Notes under the pieces: generated by a model
Seen by the model: only the letters and a program-made list of their open reading frames with translations
Databases searched by the model: none
What the model was told of the DNA's origin: nothing
Source of the DNA: Alnus glutinosa
Lineage: Eukaryota; Streptophyta; Magnoliopsida; Fagales; Betulaceae
DNA: 64,000 nt
Reading direction: 5' to 3'
Assembly (NCBI RefSeq): GCF_958979055.1
Contig: NC_084889.1
Span: 682,001-746,000, forward strand
Part shown: piece by piece, positions 1 to 11,700 of the stretch
Numbering within the stretch: the first letter of the stretch is position 1
How the letters are laid out: the number at the start of each line of letters is the position of its first letter
Position numbers and translations under genes: made by a program

Positions 1-267
1 AGAAGGTGTTTGATGAAATGTCTGAGAGAAAGTCGAAATTAATTCTGAGACTTAATGGTAGCATCCTCTGTCCTCCCTTTCTTTTCATCTATTGTTTGCA
101 CGATGTACTATTCAAACTTGGCATAATTTTGGTGTACCATTTCCTTTGTGCTTGGGCATATGGTGTTAGGATAATTCAAGTACTCAGTCTGGGATGTTGG
201 AAATTTATCACGCTTGGCATTTATATTTAATAATTTGAGAAACCTTTGTGTGATTTTTAATCTGCAG

Positions 268-1227
268 GCACGCAATGATTCTTTTAGATCTGTCCCTCCA
301 TTGCCAACTTCTTCTGCACTACCAGCAAGCCAACAGCAGAAGCCTCCTGGTCTTCCTATGACTGGGATGTCCATGCCAATGCCGTTTCACCAGTCACAGG
401 TTTCTGTGCAATATGGTGGCCCCAACCAGCAGCTTCAATCTCAGGGTATGACAGCTGCTGCTTCGCTTCAAATGCCGTTGCATATGCCTTTAGCGATGGG
501 AAATCCACCCCAAGTGCAACCGCCTGTGTTTGTTCAAGGTCTCCAACCCCATCCTATGCAGACTCGAGGAATTATTCATCAAGGCCAGGGCTTGAGTTTC
601 ACCACTCAAATGGGTCCTCCTCAGTTGCCCCCTCAGTTAAGCAGTATGGGAATCACCATGTCCCCACAGTACTCCCAGCAGCAGGGAGGAAAATTTGGAG
701 TTCAGCGTAAAACTTCTGTCAAGATTACTCATCTTCACCACTCAAATGGGTCCTCCCAGCCTATTCCATCATATGCACCTTCTCATACTATGAGCTTTTA
801 TACTCCCAATTCTTACAATACCAGTCCTATATACTATCCACCTCAGAGTTCTGTTCCTTTAACAAGTAGCCCGATGGCACCCAGTTCCCAAGTGCCAAGA
901 TTTAATTATCAAGTTGGACAGGGTCCCCAAAACATGACGTTCATGAATCCTGCTCTTAGTTCCCTACCTGTTAATAAGACTGGGACCCAAATGCATGGTG
1001 TGGCAGATCTACCAAACTTGGAACATTCCCATGATCTACATACTATAATCTCCTCTGCTCTGTCAACAACGATTCCAGTTACAGTTAAGCCAAGTGCTGG
1101 TTCTATTGGAGAAAAGGTTGCAGACTCAATGCGGCCAAATAGCACACATGGTGCTGAAAAGGGTGAATCTCCTAAACATGTGAGACCATCTGGTGAAGCT
1201 AGCTCATCACATACTATCATGCACTAG
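268..1227 (+). pseudogene. eIF4G N-terminal fragment (decayed)
   Basis: Open frame resembling the proline/glutamine/methionine-rich N-terminal region of plant eIF4G, the cap-complex scaffold of translation initiation. The frame begins just after an intron-like acceptor (ag at 266-267) with ARNDSFR, then shows family-like blocks such as MPMPFHQSQV, QGLSFTTQMGPP, GGKFG, SLPVNKTGTQMHG and EKGESPKHVRPSGEA. It stops at 1225-1227. The conserved THEELRLDKR-type stretch that normally follows VKITH is missing and is replaced by a short copied segment. There is no MIF4G or MA3 domain downstream; a zinc-finger-type sequence follows instead. Intact eIF4G is far longer, so this is a partial relic. Family assignment is from recalled motifs; no alignment was run. 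Whether the first 56 bases are an upstream exon is unclear. Confidence 0.7.
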
Positions 1228-1271
1228 TATATTTTGTATCGTTTTGAAGTTAATTTCATAACATCTGTGCA

Positions 1272-2137
1272 GAGTGTGTCAATACCATCATATGGGACAA
1301 AACAGTTGGTTATTGCAAATCCAAAGTCGAAGATTGTACAATCTGCACATTGTGAAGTTTGCAAAATCAATTGCAACTCCAAGTGTGTACTGGACACACA
1401 TAAGTTGGGAAAGAAGCACAAGAAGAACCTAGAGAAATTAAATAAAGCTAATGAAGTTACTGCCTCTGCCCAAAGTTCTGCCGAATCAGATAATCCTGCA
1501 ATTGGGCCACAAGAACCGCCTGATATCGGTGATAAGGGCGAAGCTGTTGATTTGCAAAATAGTCGGAAGAAGGCAGCAGAGCCTGTAGAGGATTTGGAAA
1601 CAAAGAGACAGAAGGTTCTCCGAGGTGGAGCAGGAGCCGAAGTAGTATGGAGATGTGCACTGTGTAATGTTGTGTGTAGTAGTAAGACGGGCTTTCTCTC
1701 TCATCTTGCAGGACAAAAGCATGCTCTTACGATAAACAAACATAAGTTGGCAAGGAAGCACAAGGAGAACCTAGAGAAATTAAATAAAGCTAATAAAGCT
1801 GCCGCTGCTACTTACAAAAATAAAGCTACTGCCTCTGCCCAAAGTTTTGCAGAATCAAATAATCCTGCAATTGGGCCACAAGAACTGCCTGATATCGGTG
1901 ACAAGGGCGAAGTTGTTGATTTGCAAAATAGTAGGAAGAAGGCAGCAGAGCCTGTAGAGGATTTGAAGAAGGCAGCAGAGCCTGTAGAGGATTTGGAAAC
2001 AAAGAGACGGAAGGTTCTTCAAGGTGGGTCGGTAGCCGAAGCAGTAAGGACGTGCAATGTGTAATGTTGTGTGTAATAGTGAGACAGTCTTTAATTCTCA
2101 TCTTGCGGGACAAAAACATGCTGATATGATGAAGAAA
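1272..2137 (+). pseudogene. zf-met/U1-type zinc-finger protein fragment, frameshifted
   Basis: After an acceptor-like gtgcag at 1266-1271 the frame reads SVSIPSYGTKQ, then a finger starting HCEVCKINCNSK and ending HKLGKKHKKNLEKL, an acidic linker, and a second finger CALCNVVCSS...HLAGQKH. CxxC followed by HxxxxxH with basic flanks is typical of matrin/U1-type fingers in plant RNA- or dsRNA-binding proteins. A 342-bp unit is tandemly duplicated. In the second copy the last finger is destroyed by a 2-base deletion near 2043-2060: the frame ends TCNV, while the DNA still matches the finger in another frame through about 2130. Together with the upstream eIF4G relic this looks like a dead chimeric locus. 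Splicing between the two parts is possible, but I found no donor giving the right phase. Confidence 0.65.
1399..2137 (+). repeat. 342-bp tandem duplication inside zinc-finger relic
   Basis: The segment beginning cataagttggg at 1399 recurs at 1741 (offset 342) with high identity across the linker and second finger. The second copy has an extra in-frame insertion near 1801-1825 and its own 30-bp tandem repeat (1936-1965 and 1966-1995), encoding KKAAEPVEDL twice. Confidence 0.85.
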
Positions 2138-3048
2138 CGTGCAGGTGAGAGAATCGGCTTTTAACATGTCGGATGAGAAACGAGTTTTCGTATCCGCGGC
2201 TAAATATGTGTAGCACATACTCATTTTGCCCACTAGACAGTCGACAGATTTGGAAGACTTGGGAATTCTCTTCAACTCAGTTTTCCCATGCAACGGGAGA
2301 ATATGTACATGGAAGCAAGCAGATAAGGAAAGCAAGAAAACTGCTCTTTTTAAAATGCCTATAGATATGGGATGGAGAACAAAGGAAGCGGTTGGCTTGG
2401 ACGAAGACAAATGTTTGTACACTTATTCGTCAAAGAAAGCTTCCTCATTATCTTCTAGGGAGCTTGGAATGAAGCTCTTTTTTAGAACATGAAAATAGAG
2501 GTGAACGGAGGAGCTAAACCAAAGATCCTCCCCTTTAGTTTGTCTTTTTTCTTCCTATTCCCATTGTTGTACGAGGAAAAAAAAAATGACGTAAACCAAA
2601 GAAAAATAAGAGAATTTTAACCATAATACACTAGTGGAATCACAGATTTGAAATATAGTAATTCATTTATACACAAAATGCATAGTGGTATTAGAATCCT
2701 GCCGCTGGAAACACAAAGTGTGGTCAACACAACAAACTGATCACATTTTGGCAGCAAGATTTAATGCGTATGTGGGTGTCCGAGACTTTAGGTTTTTGGA
2801 TATTTATAGGTTAAAACACTGTGGGATATGGGGTCAAAAGTACATGTTCCAATGCATGGATAGCATGTGTTGTGACCATCGGTTCTTGTTGATCAGTAAG
2901 ATATATAAATATAATACAACCAGGCAATGAGGCTAAGGTTACCATTACAAGGAACAACGTGAGAAACACAATAATTAGTTCCTCCTTGCCATTTTCAATA
3001 ATCTGACTATTCAGTCTATTCCAAATTCCAATAGCCATTTTGTAATTA

Positions 3049-3098
<50 letters not shown>

Positions 3099-3734
3099 AT
3101 TTTGTAAGAATTATTTATTTTTGTCAAAGGTATTTTATGTTTTTCTCTTAGAATGCTTTGATACAAATATTTTAAAATTAACAAAAAAAAATTATATTAA
3201 AATCGTGGTCTTTCTTTCATTTCTTAGTATATGAACTATTTATACTATTTAATTATTATTATTATTTTTCTTCTATGACCAACTAAAACCTATTCATTTT
3301 CATTTCTCGTGGAATAAAACATTTTCTCACTTTTGCATACAAACTTACAAATAGTCACAACCATATACAAACAAAAAAAAAGTAGCATTAAAAAATAATT
3401 ACTTATAAATTATCACATAGTCTAACTCTTTTTTCTTTTTTTAAATCATAGCAATATCCAATAATAAAAAAAAAGTAAATAACTAAACATTAATATAAAA
3501 AAAGCTAAAAAGAAGTGGTCAATTAATATCAATTATTGGATTAACCTCTATTGAAAAAAAAAAAAAAAAAAAAGAGAAGAAAAAAGACGGAACCAAAAGT
3601 TACTTTGATCTTACAAAATAAAAAAATAGTTCGCAGCTTTGACCGTCGCCGATTAACTTCATAGAGTTCATACCATAACTTGACAATTTCCCCAGCCAAC
3701 CCCTTGAAGACTAGGAAGAACAAAGGAGAGAGCC
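2138..3734. other. Intergenic spacer with long poly-A tract
   Basis: AT-rich sequence with no convincing gene. It holds a 47-base A run (3050-3096) flanked by an exact 11-bp direct repeat, and further A runs near 3555-3572. The last ~100 bases before 3735 are probably promoter and 5' UTR of the G-patch gene. Confidence 0.6.
3050..3096 (+). repeat. Poly-A tract flanked by 11-bp direct repeats
   Basis: 47 consecutive A. The 11-mer ccattttgtaa occurs just upstream (3035-3045) and immediately downstream (3097-3107), with only four other bases between. This is the layout of a retrotransposed tail with target-site duplication, though slippage after a small duplication is also possible. Confidence 0.7.
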
Positions 3735-6700
3735 ATGGCCATGGGAGAGGAATCATCCTCTTATTCGTCTTATTCTTCTTCTTCTTCAAATAATGCTTCT
3801 GCCATAGACTCATCCAACATTGGTTTTCAGGTTCGTCTCGCTCTCATTTCTCTTTGTTTTCCTTTTTGTCCCTTTAGGGCTCATATTATTAGTTTCTCTT
3901 TCTTTATATATCAGTGCAATTTGAATTATGTAGAATATTGTTCTTGTTCTTGGGCAATGAAAATTGTTGGGCTTTTTGCAGCTACTAAAGAAGAACGGTT
4001 GGAAAGAAGGTACCGGTCTTGGTGCTTCCGAGCAGGTTCGTTTATTCTTCCTCTCTTTTTTATTGTCAATTTCTGAATCTTGTTCTTGTTGAAGGGCAGT
4101 GAATATTATTAACAGGTCTTTTTAGCGTAATCTGGTCTAACCAAATCGTGGGTTGTGTTTGGGGTTTTATGCAAGAGATTTAGGGTTTTGAGGCTGAGAA
4201 ATAAACTTCTGATTGCAGATTCGAAAAGGGTCGATTAGTCACAGAAAATTAATGAGAAAAAGAGAAAGCTAAATAGATCTTAGGCTTTATACCTAGATTA
4301 TTCTTGGCATCGTACCTTGAATTAGGTTTGCTTCACATAATCCTCAAAAAAGATTCACAACTTTTGTAGTCTTCCCTAAACAATATAGAATAGGCAAGCA
4401 ATACTGCTAACCTTAAAGGACTTGGATTGAATAGATGATCCGACAAGCATTACAATTGTTTCTGAAACTAAGAAATTCGTCCTTGGCAGGTCAAGAGTCA
4501 GGCAGAAAAGAATGAAATAACTAATAAGTACACGTCTGCTGTCTAAGTAATAAATGAATCAAAGAGTCGGAGATTAAAGTCTCGGGAAATCTTATTTGTC
4601 TTTCTTGGTAAAAGGGTGGGTTGATGCCTGTGTTGTTCTCTGCATGCCTTGAGAGTAGGATTCTGAGCTCCCGAGCTGTTCTTTAGTCTGTTTAAGGGTC
4701 TCACAGGGCTGTTCTTGAGAGTGTAATGGGTTAGTTGCGGATAGAGTGTTTATTGCTTAGAAACTAGTCTGTATCTTTGGACATCAAGTAATTCTAGCAA
4801 GAGTTGGAACCCCCTTTCAGTGTCCTCTCAATTTTCCTTTTTTGGGAAGTAATTGCAAAATCAGTTAAAATGCGCAAAGGCGCAGCCCAAGCACACATGG
4901 AGTATACAAGAGAGAAGCATAGCTAGAAGCATAGAAGACATATAAGAATACATGAAAATTCAAAAAACTATACTATGAGGCAGCGGCCCAAAGAAAGAGA
5001 GTCTTAAAGAATAAAGCCTATAATTCCACTAAAGTCATCTCATGGTCCTCAATGCTACGATCGTTTTTTTCCCTTCATATACACCACATAAGGCAATGCG
5101 GAATCTTCTTCCAAATTATGTCAAGTTGGGACATACCCCCTGGCACTCTCCAACAGGGAAAGAGGCCTACCGCCCTTCTAGGCATAACTCAAGTTAGCTC
5201 TACATTGCTTTCTACTCTTCTTACACGTGCAACACTACTCAACCACAATGATATGTCGTTTCCTTAGATTGTCCATGGTGAAGATCTTTCCTAAGGCAGC
5301 CCAGCTCTCAAGTGAGTCTTATTCCAGCAAATACTCTTCCAAGGGAAATGAGTGTTGTCATGTGGAACAAGAACATTATAGTAAGATCTAACATCAAACA
5401 ACCATCTCCTGGAAGGTATTCAACAAAGTCTGTCCTCCATACCCCATCTCACTCTAATGGAATACAATAAAGTGCAGAGAGAGGTGAAGAGATCCATTTC
5501 TCAACCATGAGCCGCTCCGAGGAAGTTAATATTCCACAAGCTCAAAATGATACGCTACATACTCTTCCAACTCCCAATTTTCTGCCGATACATTAATTTC
5601 TTTTATCACTAGTGTTGAGTTCATTGGGTTCTCTAATAAAACATGGAATCACTATCTCTTGGGTAGCCGCAATATGTCTTGACTGGTAAACCCAATGTAA
5701 AGAACTACCTTGACTCACAAATCAAACCCCAATAACGGATGACCCATAAACCATTATTGTGGCCCAAGACCAAAAAATCTCATTTCACAATATAGCCTTG
5801 GCACCAAAACTAAATAAAAGTAAAACAGGGGATTTTCGATACTAGGAATCATCAAACTAATACTAACATTGATTAGATTCGGATTTCATATGTTCCAACT
5901 AGTCTCACATCATAGTTGGACTGTTTTGTTTTGAATAGTTATGGTCTTTAAGCTTTATTTTCTGCGAGCTTCTCATTCCCATGTCACTAAATTTGATATA
6001 ATATTCATTAAATCTTATTCAGTTCAGTGGGCTGGCCCATACAGTACTCATGGGTTGTCCCTTCTTTCAATTGTATGAATTTTTCTTAAAAAGAAAAGAT
6101 ATAATTATTTATCCCGAGAGCTGGATCAAGCCGGCAGGATTAAAGTTGCTTCGGCCTTCATATAAGCTTTGTTTGTTTAGGCGTTGAAAGTCTGGAATCA
6201 ATTAAGGTTGGATCTCATATGTCATTTTCTACTCCCACAAAAATGGGGTGAACAGTGAGGTTCTGGGTTTAAGACCTAATGAACTTGTGCAACTTACCAA
6301 GAAAAGAAAAGGCGAAAGTTTCGCATATGGTTTCCCAATGCCAGTCAAGAAATACTTGATACACTAGTGGGAGTGGCTTATAATAATTTTTTTTGCTATT
6401 GGTGTTAAAAGGTGTTAGAACACTGAAGATTAGGTCATGAGGAAAGGTCTTATATATTGTTATTGTGTTTTTGTTGACCCTTAATAGCTTGGTTTGGACA
6501 CATTGGAGGTATCCTATAACTCATGGGGGCTAAGAAATGACAAGTATGACTTTGCTTATAGATTAGCTACAACTTTTTCATTATTAATCTTCTTTGGAAC
6601 ATTGATCTCCTTTTATTTAGATTTTCGTGTAAAACAGGGTAGGTTGGAGCCTGTTCAAACATATTTAAAGAACAATAAATGTGGCCTGGGAGCAGATAAA

Positions 6701-8099
6701 GTTAAAAAGACAGCCAAGAAGCCTTATGACACTGCTGCATCTAATGAGAAAAATGTCCTGGTGAGTTGGCAATATAGTTTCATTTCTTTCTTTCTTTCGT
6801 TCTTCACTTTTATTCTTATTATTCTTGATCCTTTTTGTTTATGGAAGAAGCAAACCCTGTAGAACACTATATAAATATAATTGAAAAATGTACTCAATAT
6901 GAAGATTTGGAAAAGAAGTTCTAAGAATGGAGAGAAGGTTTTAGTTGAAGGTATTTTTTCTATGGATTTGTCAAACAATGGAAAAGTACACAAATATGCT
7001 TCCACGGGATGAGAAACAAACTTTAGATGAGGGGATAATGTAGAATGTCTTGAGTCGGTGGTTAAAATTTTTTAGATGCCAAGTTACAAATTGAATGTTT
7101 GAGAAGGAACTCTGTATTTGACATCCTATGTTTCCCAATATCCTCCATGGAGCCATCAAAGAGCTGGTTGCTCTCCTTCCTAAAGGTTCCCATTATCCAT
7201 GTATATCCAAGTTTTATAAACAATTTGGCCCATCTATCTGTCAACTCAATGCCACCAACAAATTTTGCATGTGAGGAGCGTCCATTCTATAAAAGTTGGT
7301 TGATTATGAGACCCTTATCTCGACTCCTGCAAGATAGTCTATTCCAGTAGGAAATGATGTGCTACAATTTTTTTTCGAAGTTAAACCAGATAGCTGTTTG
7401 TAGAGTCAAATTTAGTTTTAAACCCTTTGCTTTTAAGCTTTTCTCAGTTTTTCTTCTTCTCCTTTGTGTATTGTTTGCACAGTTTCATGGGTTTGCTGTT
7501 TCGAACAACTAGGTGGCCTTCAGTTCAAATATAAGACCTATTTTGCGTAAGGCATTTTTTTGCACTTGGATCTTCATATCCAGGCCATGTTTGAGTTTTT
7601 TATTCACCCAAGTGAAGGGCAAAGTTTTTTTTTTCTTCTCTCGAAATAACATTAGAAATAACAGAAGCACTTTGAATAAGAACTTACCTGAAACATGTTA
7701 AAATTGAAGCCAAAATCAGAACAAAAATAACTTTTTGGAGTTTTAAAAAAGTTCAAAAAAACAAAGTATAAATACAAGCAGACTTCACATAGACTTATTT
7801 ATGGTGTTGGTACAGCTCCTATTGCTGTTGGATGGTTCTGAGTTTAATAGTTTACAATTTCAAAGAGGTCCCTAGTTACAACTTGTGCCTAAATTGCAAT
7901 GCAACTGATCAACTGTGAATTATTCAGCTTCCAACTTTCTCAATTCTTCTGTTCTTTGCTAATCTAGGATGATTTGCCTTCGAAGAAATGCAAGACACTC
8001 TCAAAAAGGATAAGGAAGATGCAGGAGCAAGAAAAATGGTTGCAAGAGAAGGAATTTGAACGAGCGTTTTATAGGGAGTTCTGGCCAGATAATGTTTGA
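3735..8099 (+). CDS. Small G-patch domain protein (At5g08535-like), 134 aa
   Basis: Four coding exons: 3735-3830, 3982-4035, 6638-6760, 7968-8099 (stop TGA 8097-8099). All junctions are GT-AG and in phase 0, giving 32+18+41+43 residues. The start is the first ATG in a serine-rich leader (GEESSSYSSYSSSSS). Exons 1-3 join to give the G-patch: GFQLLKKNGWKEGTGLGASE, then EPVQTYLKNNKCGLG, with the regularly spaced glycines of the family. The last exon is a basic helical tail (KTLSKRIRKMQEQEKWLQ, then EFERAFYREFWPDNV). G-patch proteins bind RNA or activate DEAH-box helicases in RNA processing; a nuclear role is inferred. The reading frame is intact. Intron 2 (2.6 kb) carries a LINE remnant on the opposite strand. 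The gene converges on the DUF639 gene, with about 650 bp between stop codons. Confidence 0.92.
4855..5600 (-). mobile_element. L1-type LINE 3' fragment, antisense in intron 2 of the G-patch gene
   Basis: The minus strand shows degenerate residues typical of the zf-RVT end of plant L1 elements (CLMWCI, then EDHEMTLVEL, interrupted by stops). Near 4870-4910 there is a motif (cacatggagtatacaag) also found in the LINE tail at 54530-54545. Heavily mutated; the inner boundary is uncertain. Confidence 0.5.
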
Positions 8100-8754
8100 C
8101 CGAGGAATTACACAATTCCTATCGTTACGACTTCCGCCCTGCTTTTCATGTTTAAAGCCTGATTTAGAGTTTGTACAGGAATTTGTATTGTTAAAGTCTC
8201 TTTGTACTAGTATAATTGTCATTCATGTACTACAAAGAATTCAATTAGTTGCCAATTAATGGATGCTTGTGTAATACTCTAGTCCTACCGTGGAAAGATA
8301 AATTGTCCACATAAAGTGGGTGAATTATAAAAGAGTTTATGGCTTTTAAGCCTCATATCGATTATTTACTAGGTAAAACTAGACTTTATAAGATATTTTA
8401 AAAAAACTTTAATATTTGTTTGTAATAGTACAGATAGATATTTATTATTTTTTGGGTTCTTTTTTTTTTTAAAAAAAAAAAATCTTACTAGAGAGAGAGA
8501 GAGGGAGGGAGAGAGAGTTTTTGTTTGTTGGCCAATTCTCACAAGCTCCAAATTGAATTGATGCAGACTAGTTAGTGTTCCAAACGCATGAAATGAATCC
8601 CCAGTTAATTCGTTTAGAGTCCAAACATATGAAGTGAAGAGTGAAGAGAGTTTTCTGTTGACATATACAAACTGAGATCCTACATATGAGTACATCGTAG
8701 CAAGGACTGACAAGTGGAAGTAGCGGTCTCCACTTTGCCATTTACAAGCAATTA
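8100..8754. other. Convergent intergenic gap (3' UTRs)
   Basis: Tail-to-tail gap between the G-patch and DUF639 genes. It should hold both 3' UTRs. It contains A/T runs near 8461-8483 and a GA microsatellite at 8491-8516. No other gene seen. Confidence 0.6.
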
Positions 8755-11700
8755 TCATTTCTTTTTCTTCTTGTCATCAACTTTAGTGAGCTGGACGGGA
8801 GCTGCTGGTATTCTTACCCACCATTCTTTAACCCGCCTCACCCACCTGTTACTGCTCTCTTTCCTATATGGCATTTCCCTCGTGAAAGCCTCTAGAAATA
8901 CAAGTAGAACTATGTACCTTTGGGGAACAAATGCTAATGCTGCAGCCATGAAGACCAGCACTAGAGCAACCTTGTCTGTGGCCTGAAAACAGACAAGATA
9001 AGATATACATGTATCTATATAGGAGCTAGCAAAAACTGTCTCTGATTAAAATTTATATTCAAACAATACTAAAAAATCTGCGCGTATAATTGAACTCTGT
9101 AACTAGGAGGAAAATGTAGAAAGGGAACACGACATTTATGCTTTCCAACTGACTTGGTTTTCAGTCTAAACATGTTATTCTAAGTGAGTTGAAATTTTCT
9201 GGATGAATATTTTGGTGCAACATTAAAGTCGTGTTTCAAATAGGTTACGTTTAATAGCAAGTCTTTATCCATCGAACAACCAAGCTTTATCTTCTTCATA
9301 CCTCATTCTATGCCTACAGAGCAGCAAGCTTATGACTTACGAAAGCACTCTTAAAGAGGGCATTTCTAGAGCACCTTCTACTGTCAAAACTCATGCGTGT
9401 CATACAACATATGTTAGAATATTAACAGTGTCTCAAATCACACTTATAACAACAGAACTCTGATAAAATTATCACTCATGCACATGCCCAATATGTAAAT
9501 GCGTATGTGTATAAGTGAAGGCAGAAAAGCAGAATGAAGAGATTATTGAAATCCATAATATAGATCCAAACTTTCTTCTGTTCACTTTAAGGAAAAGAAA
9601 AAGAGAAGGCTAAACTGAGTGCAAACTTTCCTCTTATCCACAGGAACTCAATTGCCAGAAAAGAGTAATACCGTGCAATACACAGTATCCAATATTTACT
9701 GGTTTTTCTAACATAGGAATAGAGCATGGTTAGGATATGTACCTGTGGAAGTACACCAAATAAGAGAGCTCTTGTCTTCAGGAGAATAATATTACCAGCT
9801 TGAATTAGTGCTTCAACTTGAGTTATGGCTTCTTGCAATGTCAGAAGCTGCTCCACAGTATTTCTATTGGGGGGAGATGTTACTTTGAAGGTTTCTAATG
9901 GCTTCCCTTTGTTAAAATGCCTGCGCCAGAGCATGAGAATTGCGATGAACAAAAAGATGGCCGGCAACATATAACTGATCCACCCCCTGCATGTCATATT
10001 GGACCACTTTGTTACATTGCTTTCTTTGTATAATCTACTGCTTAAGCTTTTAAGTTTGAGAAACCAGGACGCCAAAATTATTAATTTAAATTGACAGTTC
10101 ACTTTGGTGCAATGAAAGTGCTGAGCAAAGAAAAATATATCAGTATGGGTATCCAAAGTTCCAGTCCAGGACAAGCTACCTTAAAATAGTGTAGCCAGTC
10201 AACACAAGAAAAACCGTTGATTTATTTGGGTCTTCCCATGAGGTCAAAAGTTGAAGACGGCTAGCTAATTCAATAACTGGAAACAGTAGTTCCTACAGAG
10301 AACAGAAACAATCATGTTAATGACAAAAACGTGGAATTTTCATGATCTAAGCTCTACTAATAGAGTCTCTAAGGTTATCAAAGAAAGTAGAACCCTAATG
10401 AGCACGTATTATGGACACGTGTTATGTGCACTGTAAATCTTCCGCAAAGTGTATTACATTCATGCAATGTTCACTACCCAAAGTGCAATGGTAAACAGTG
10501 CTTCCGGGACCTATGGCACAGGACTAGACAGTTCTGATTGCCTGGTTGAGTGAAAGTCCCCAAAGACTTGACGCCTAAGAAAAATTGAATTGATCAATCA
10601 AGCGGTTTGCCTAAGAAAAGCAAGGAATAAGTTTCCCTGATTTTCTCCACTATGGAAAGAAAAATAAACCCAGTTTTTAAAATTATAATAGATATACCAG
10701 CTATTCTCAGGCGCCATATGTGGAAAGGAATTAAAAACAATACAAATGGTTTTGTTTCTCAAGCATTTTTTAACAATTCTAAGCTCCTTAAGAACCAAAC
10801 AGAGATAAGAGTTATTTTGCGGAAAGCCCAATTGAATATAATCAAAAGTAACCTTCATCAGTGCAACATTTGTGTCAATTCCTTCCACCTTCACTTGGTC
10901 AATAGTTGCCTGAGCAGCTTCAGCCTTCCCAGTGTCTAATAATGATTGTTTCACTGCCATTTCCAAGGGATTCGTCTCACCAGCATAAATGTCTCCAACT
11001 ATTACCGCTTCTCCATCTAGATTTGCCTCTTTTTTTAATATAAAACCAAGTTGACTGAGTGTCAGAAGTGAAACTGGGGACAATTTTGGCTGCTGTTTTG
11101 TTGGGGACTGCTTTTTTGCATATGAAACCCCAGCACCATCATGTTGGGCGGCACCAACATCCAGAAGTTCCAAGCGATATGACAAAGTTTCCAGAATTGC
11201 ATCTCCCCTTGGTAGACTTTCAGCCAGGTTGAAAGCAAGTAAGCTTTTGTAATGGGATGAGAAGAATTGGAAACCTTCTCTAACTGCATGGCAACGGAAT
11301 ATGCCTAGAGTGGCCTTTGCTAGTACTTCTGATTTCTGAATCTCTTTAAGGTTGTATTTCCTAATAAACCTGTGTGCACGCAGGATCTCAAGACATATAT
11401 CCACCCAATAGTTACGGCGAGAATCGCCTTTAAATTCAGGAAACTCCAAATAAACAGGCTCTGCTCTGTAAAAGAAACAACAAATAAAAAAGAGAAAAAC
11501 TGAAGTCCAGAGTAAGCTACTGATTTACATATATAAACAAGTTGTGCATTATGTCTACAATAACATACACAGATGTCGACTTATACATCAGAGCTTTATC
11601 AAATAGACGAGCACCCAATGGTCCAGTCATTTCGGGTTTTATGATCTGTTTCATTTCTGTTGCCAGATCGTATCTAACAGCTTTATCATATATACCAACT

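Noticed and set aside
1151-1271. A spliced join between the eIF4G and zinc-finger frames
   Set aside because: The donors I examined (after 1150 and 1192) do not give the phase needed for the zinc-finger frame, so I annotate two fragments.
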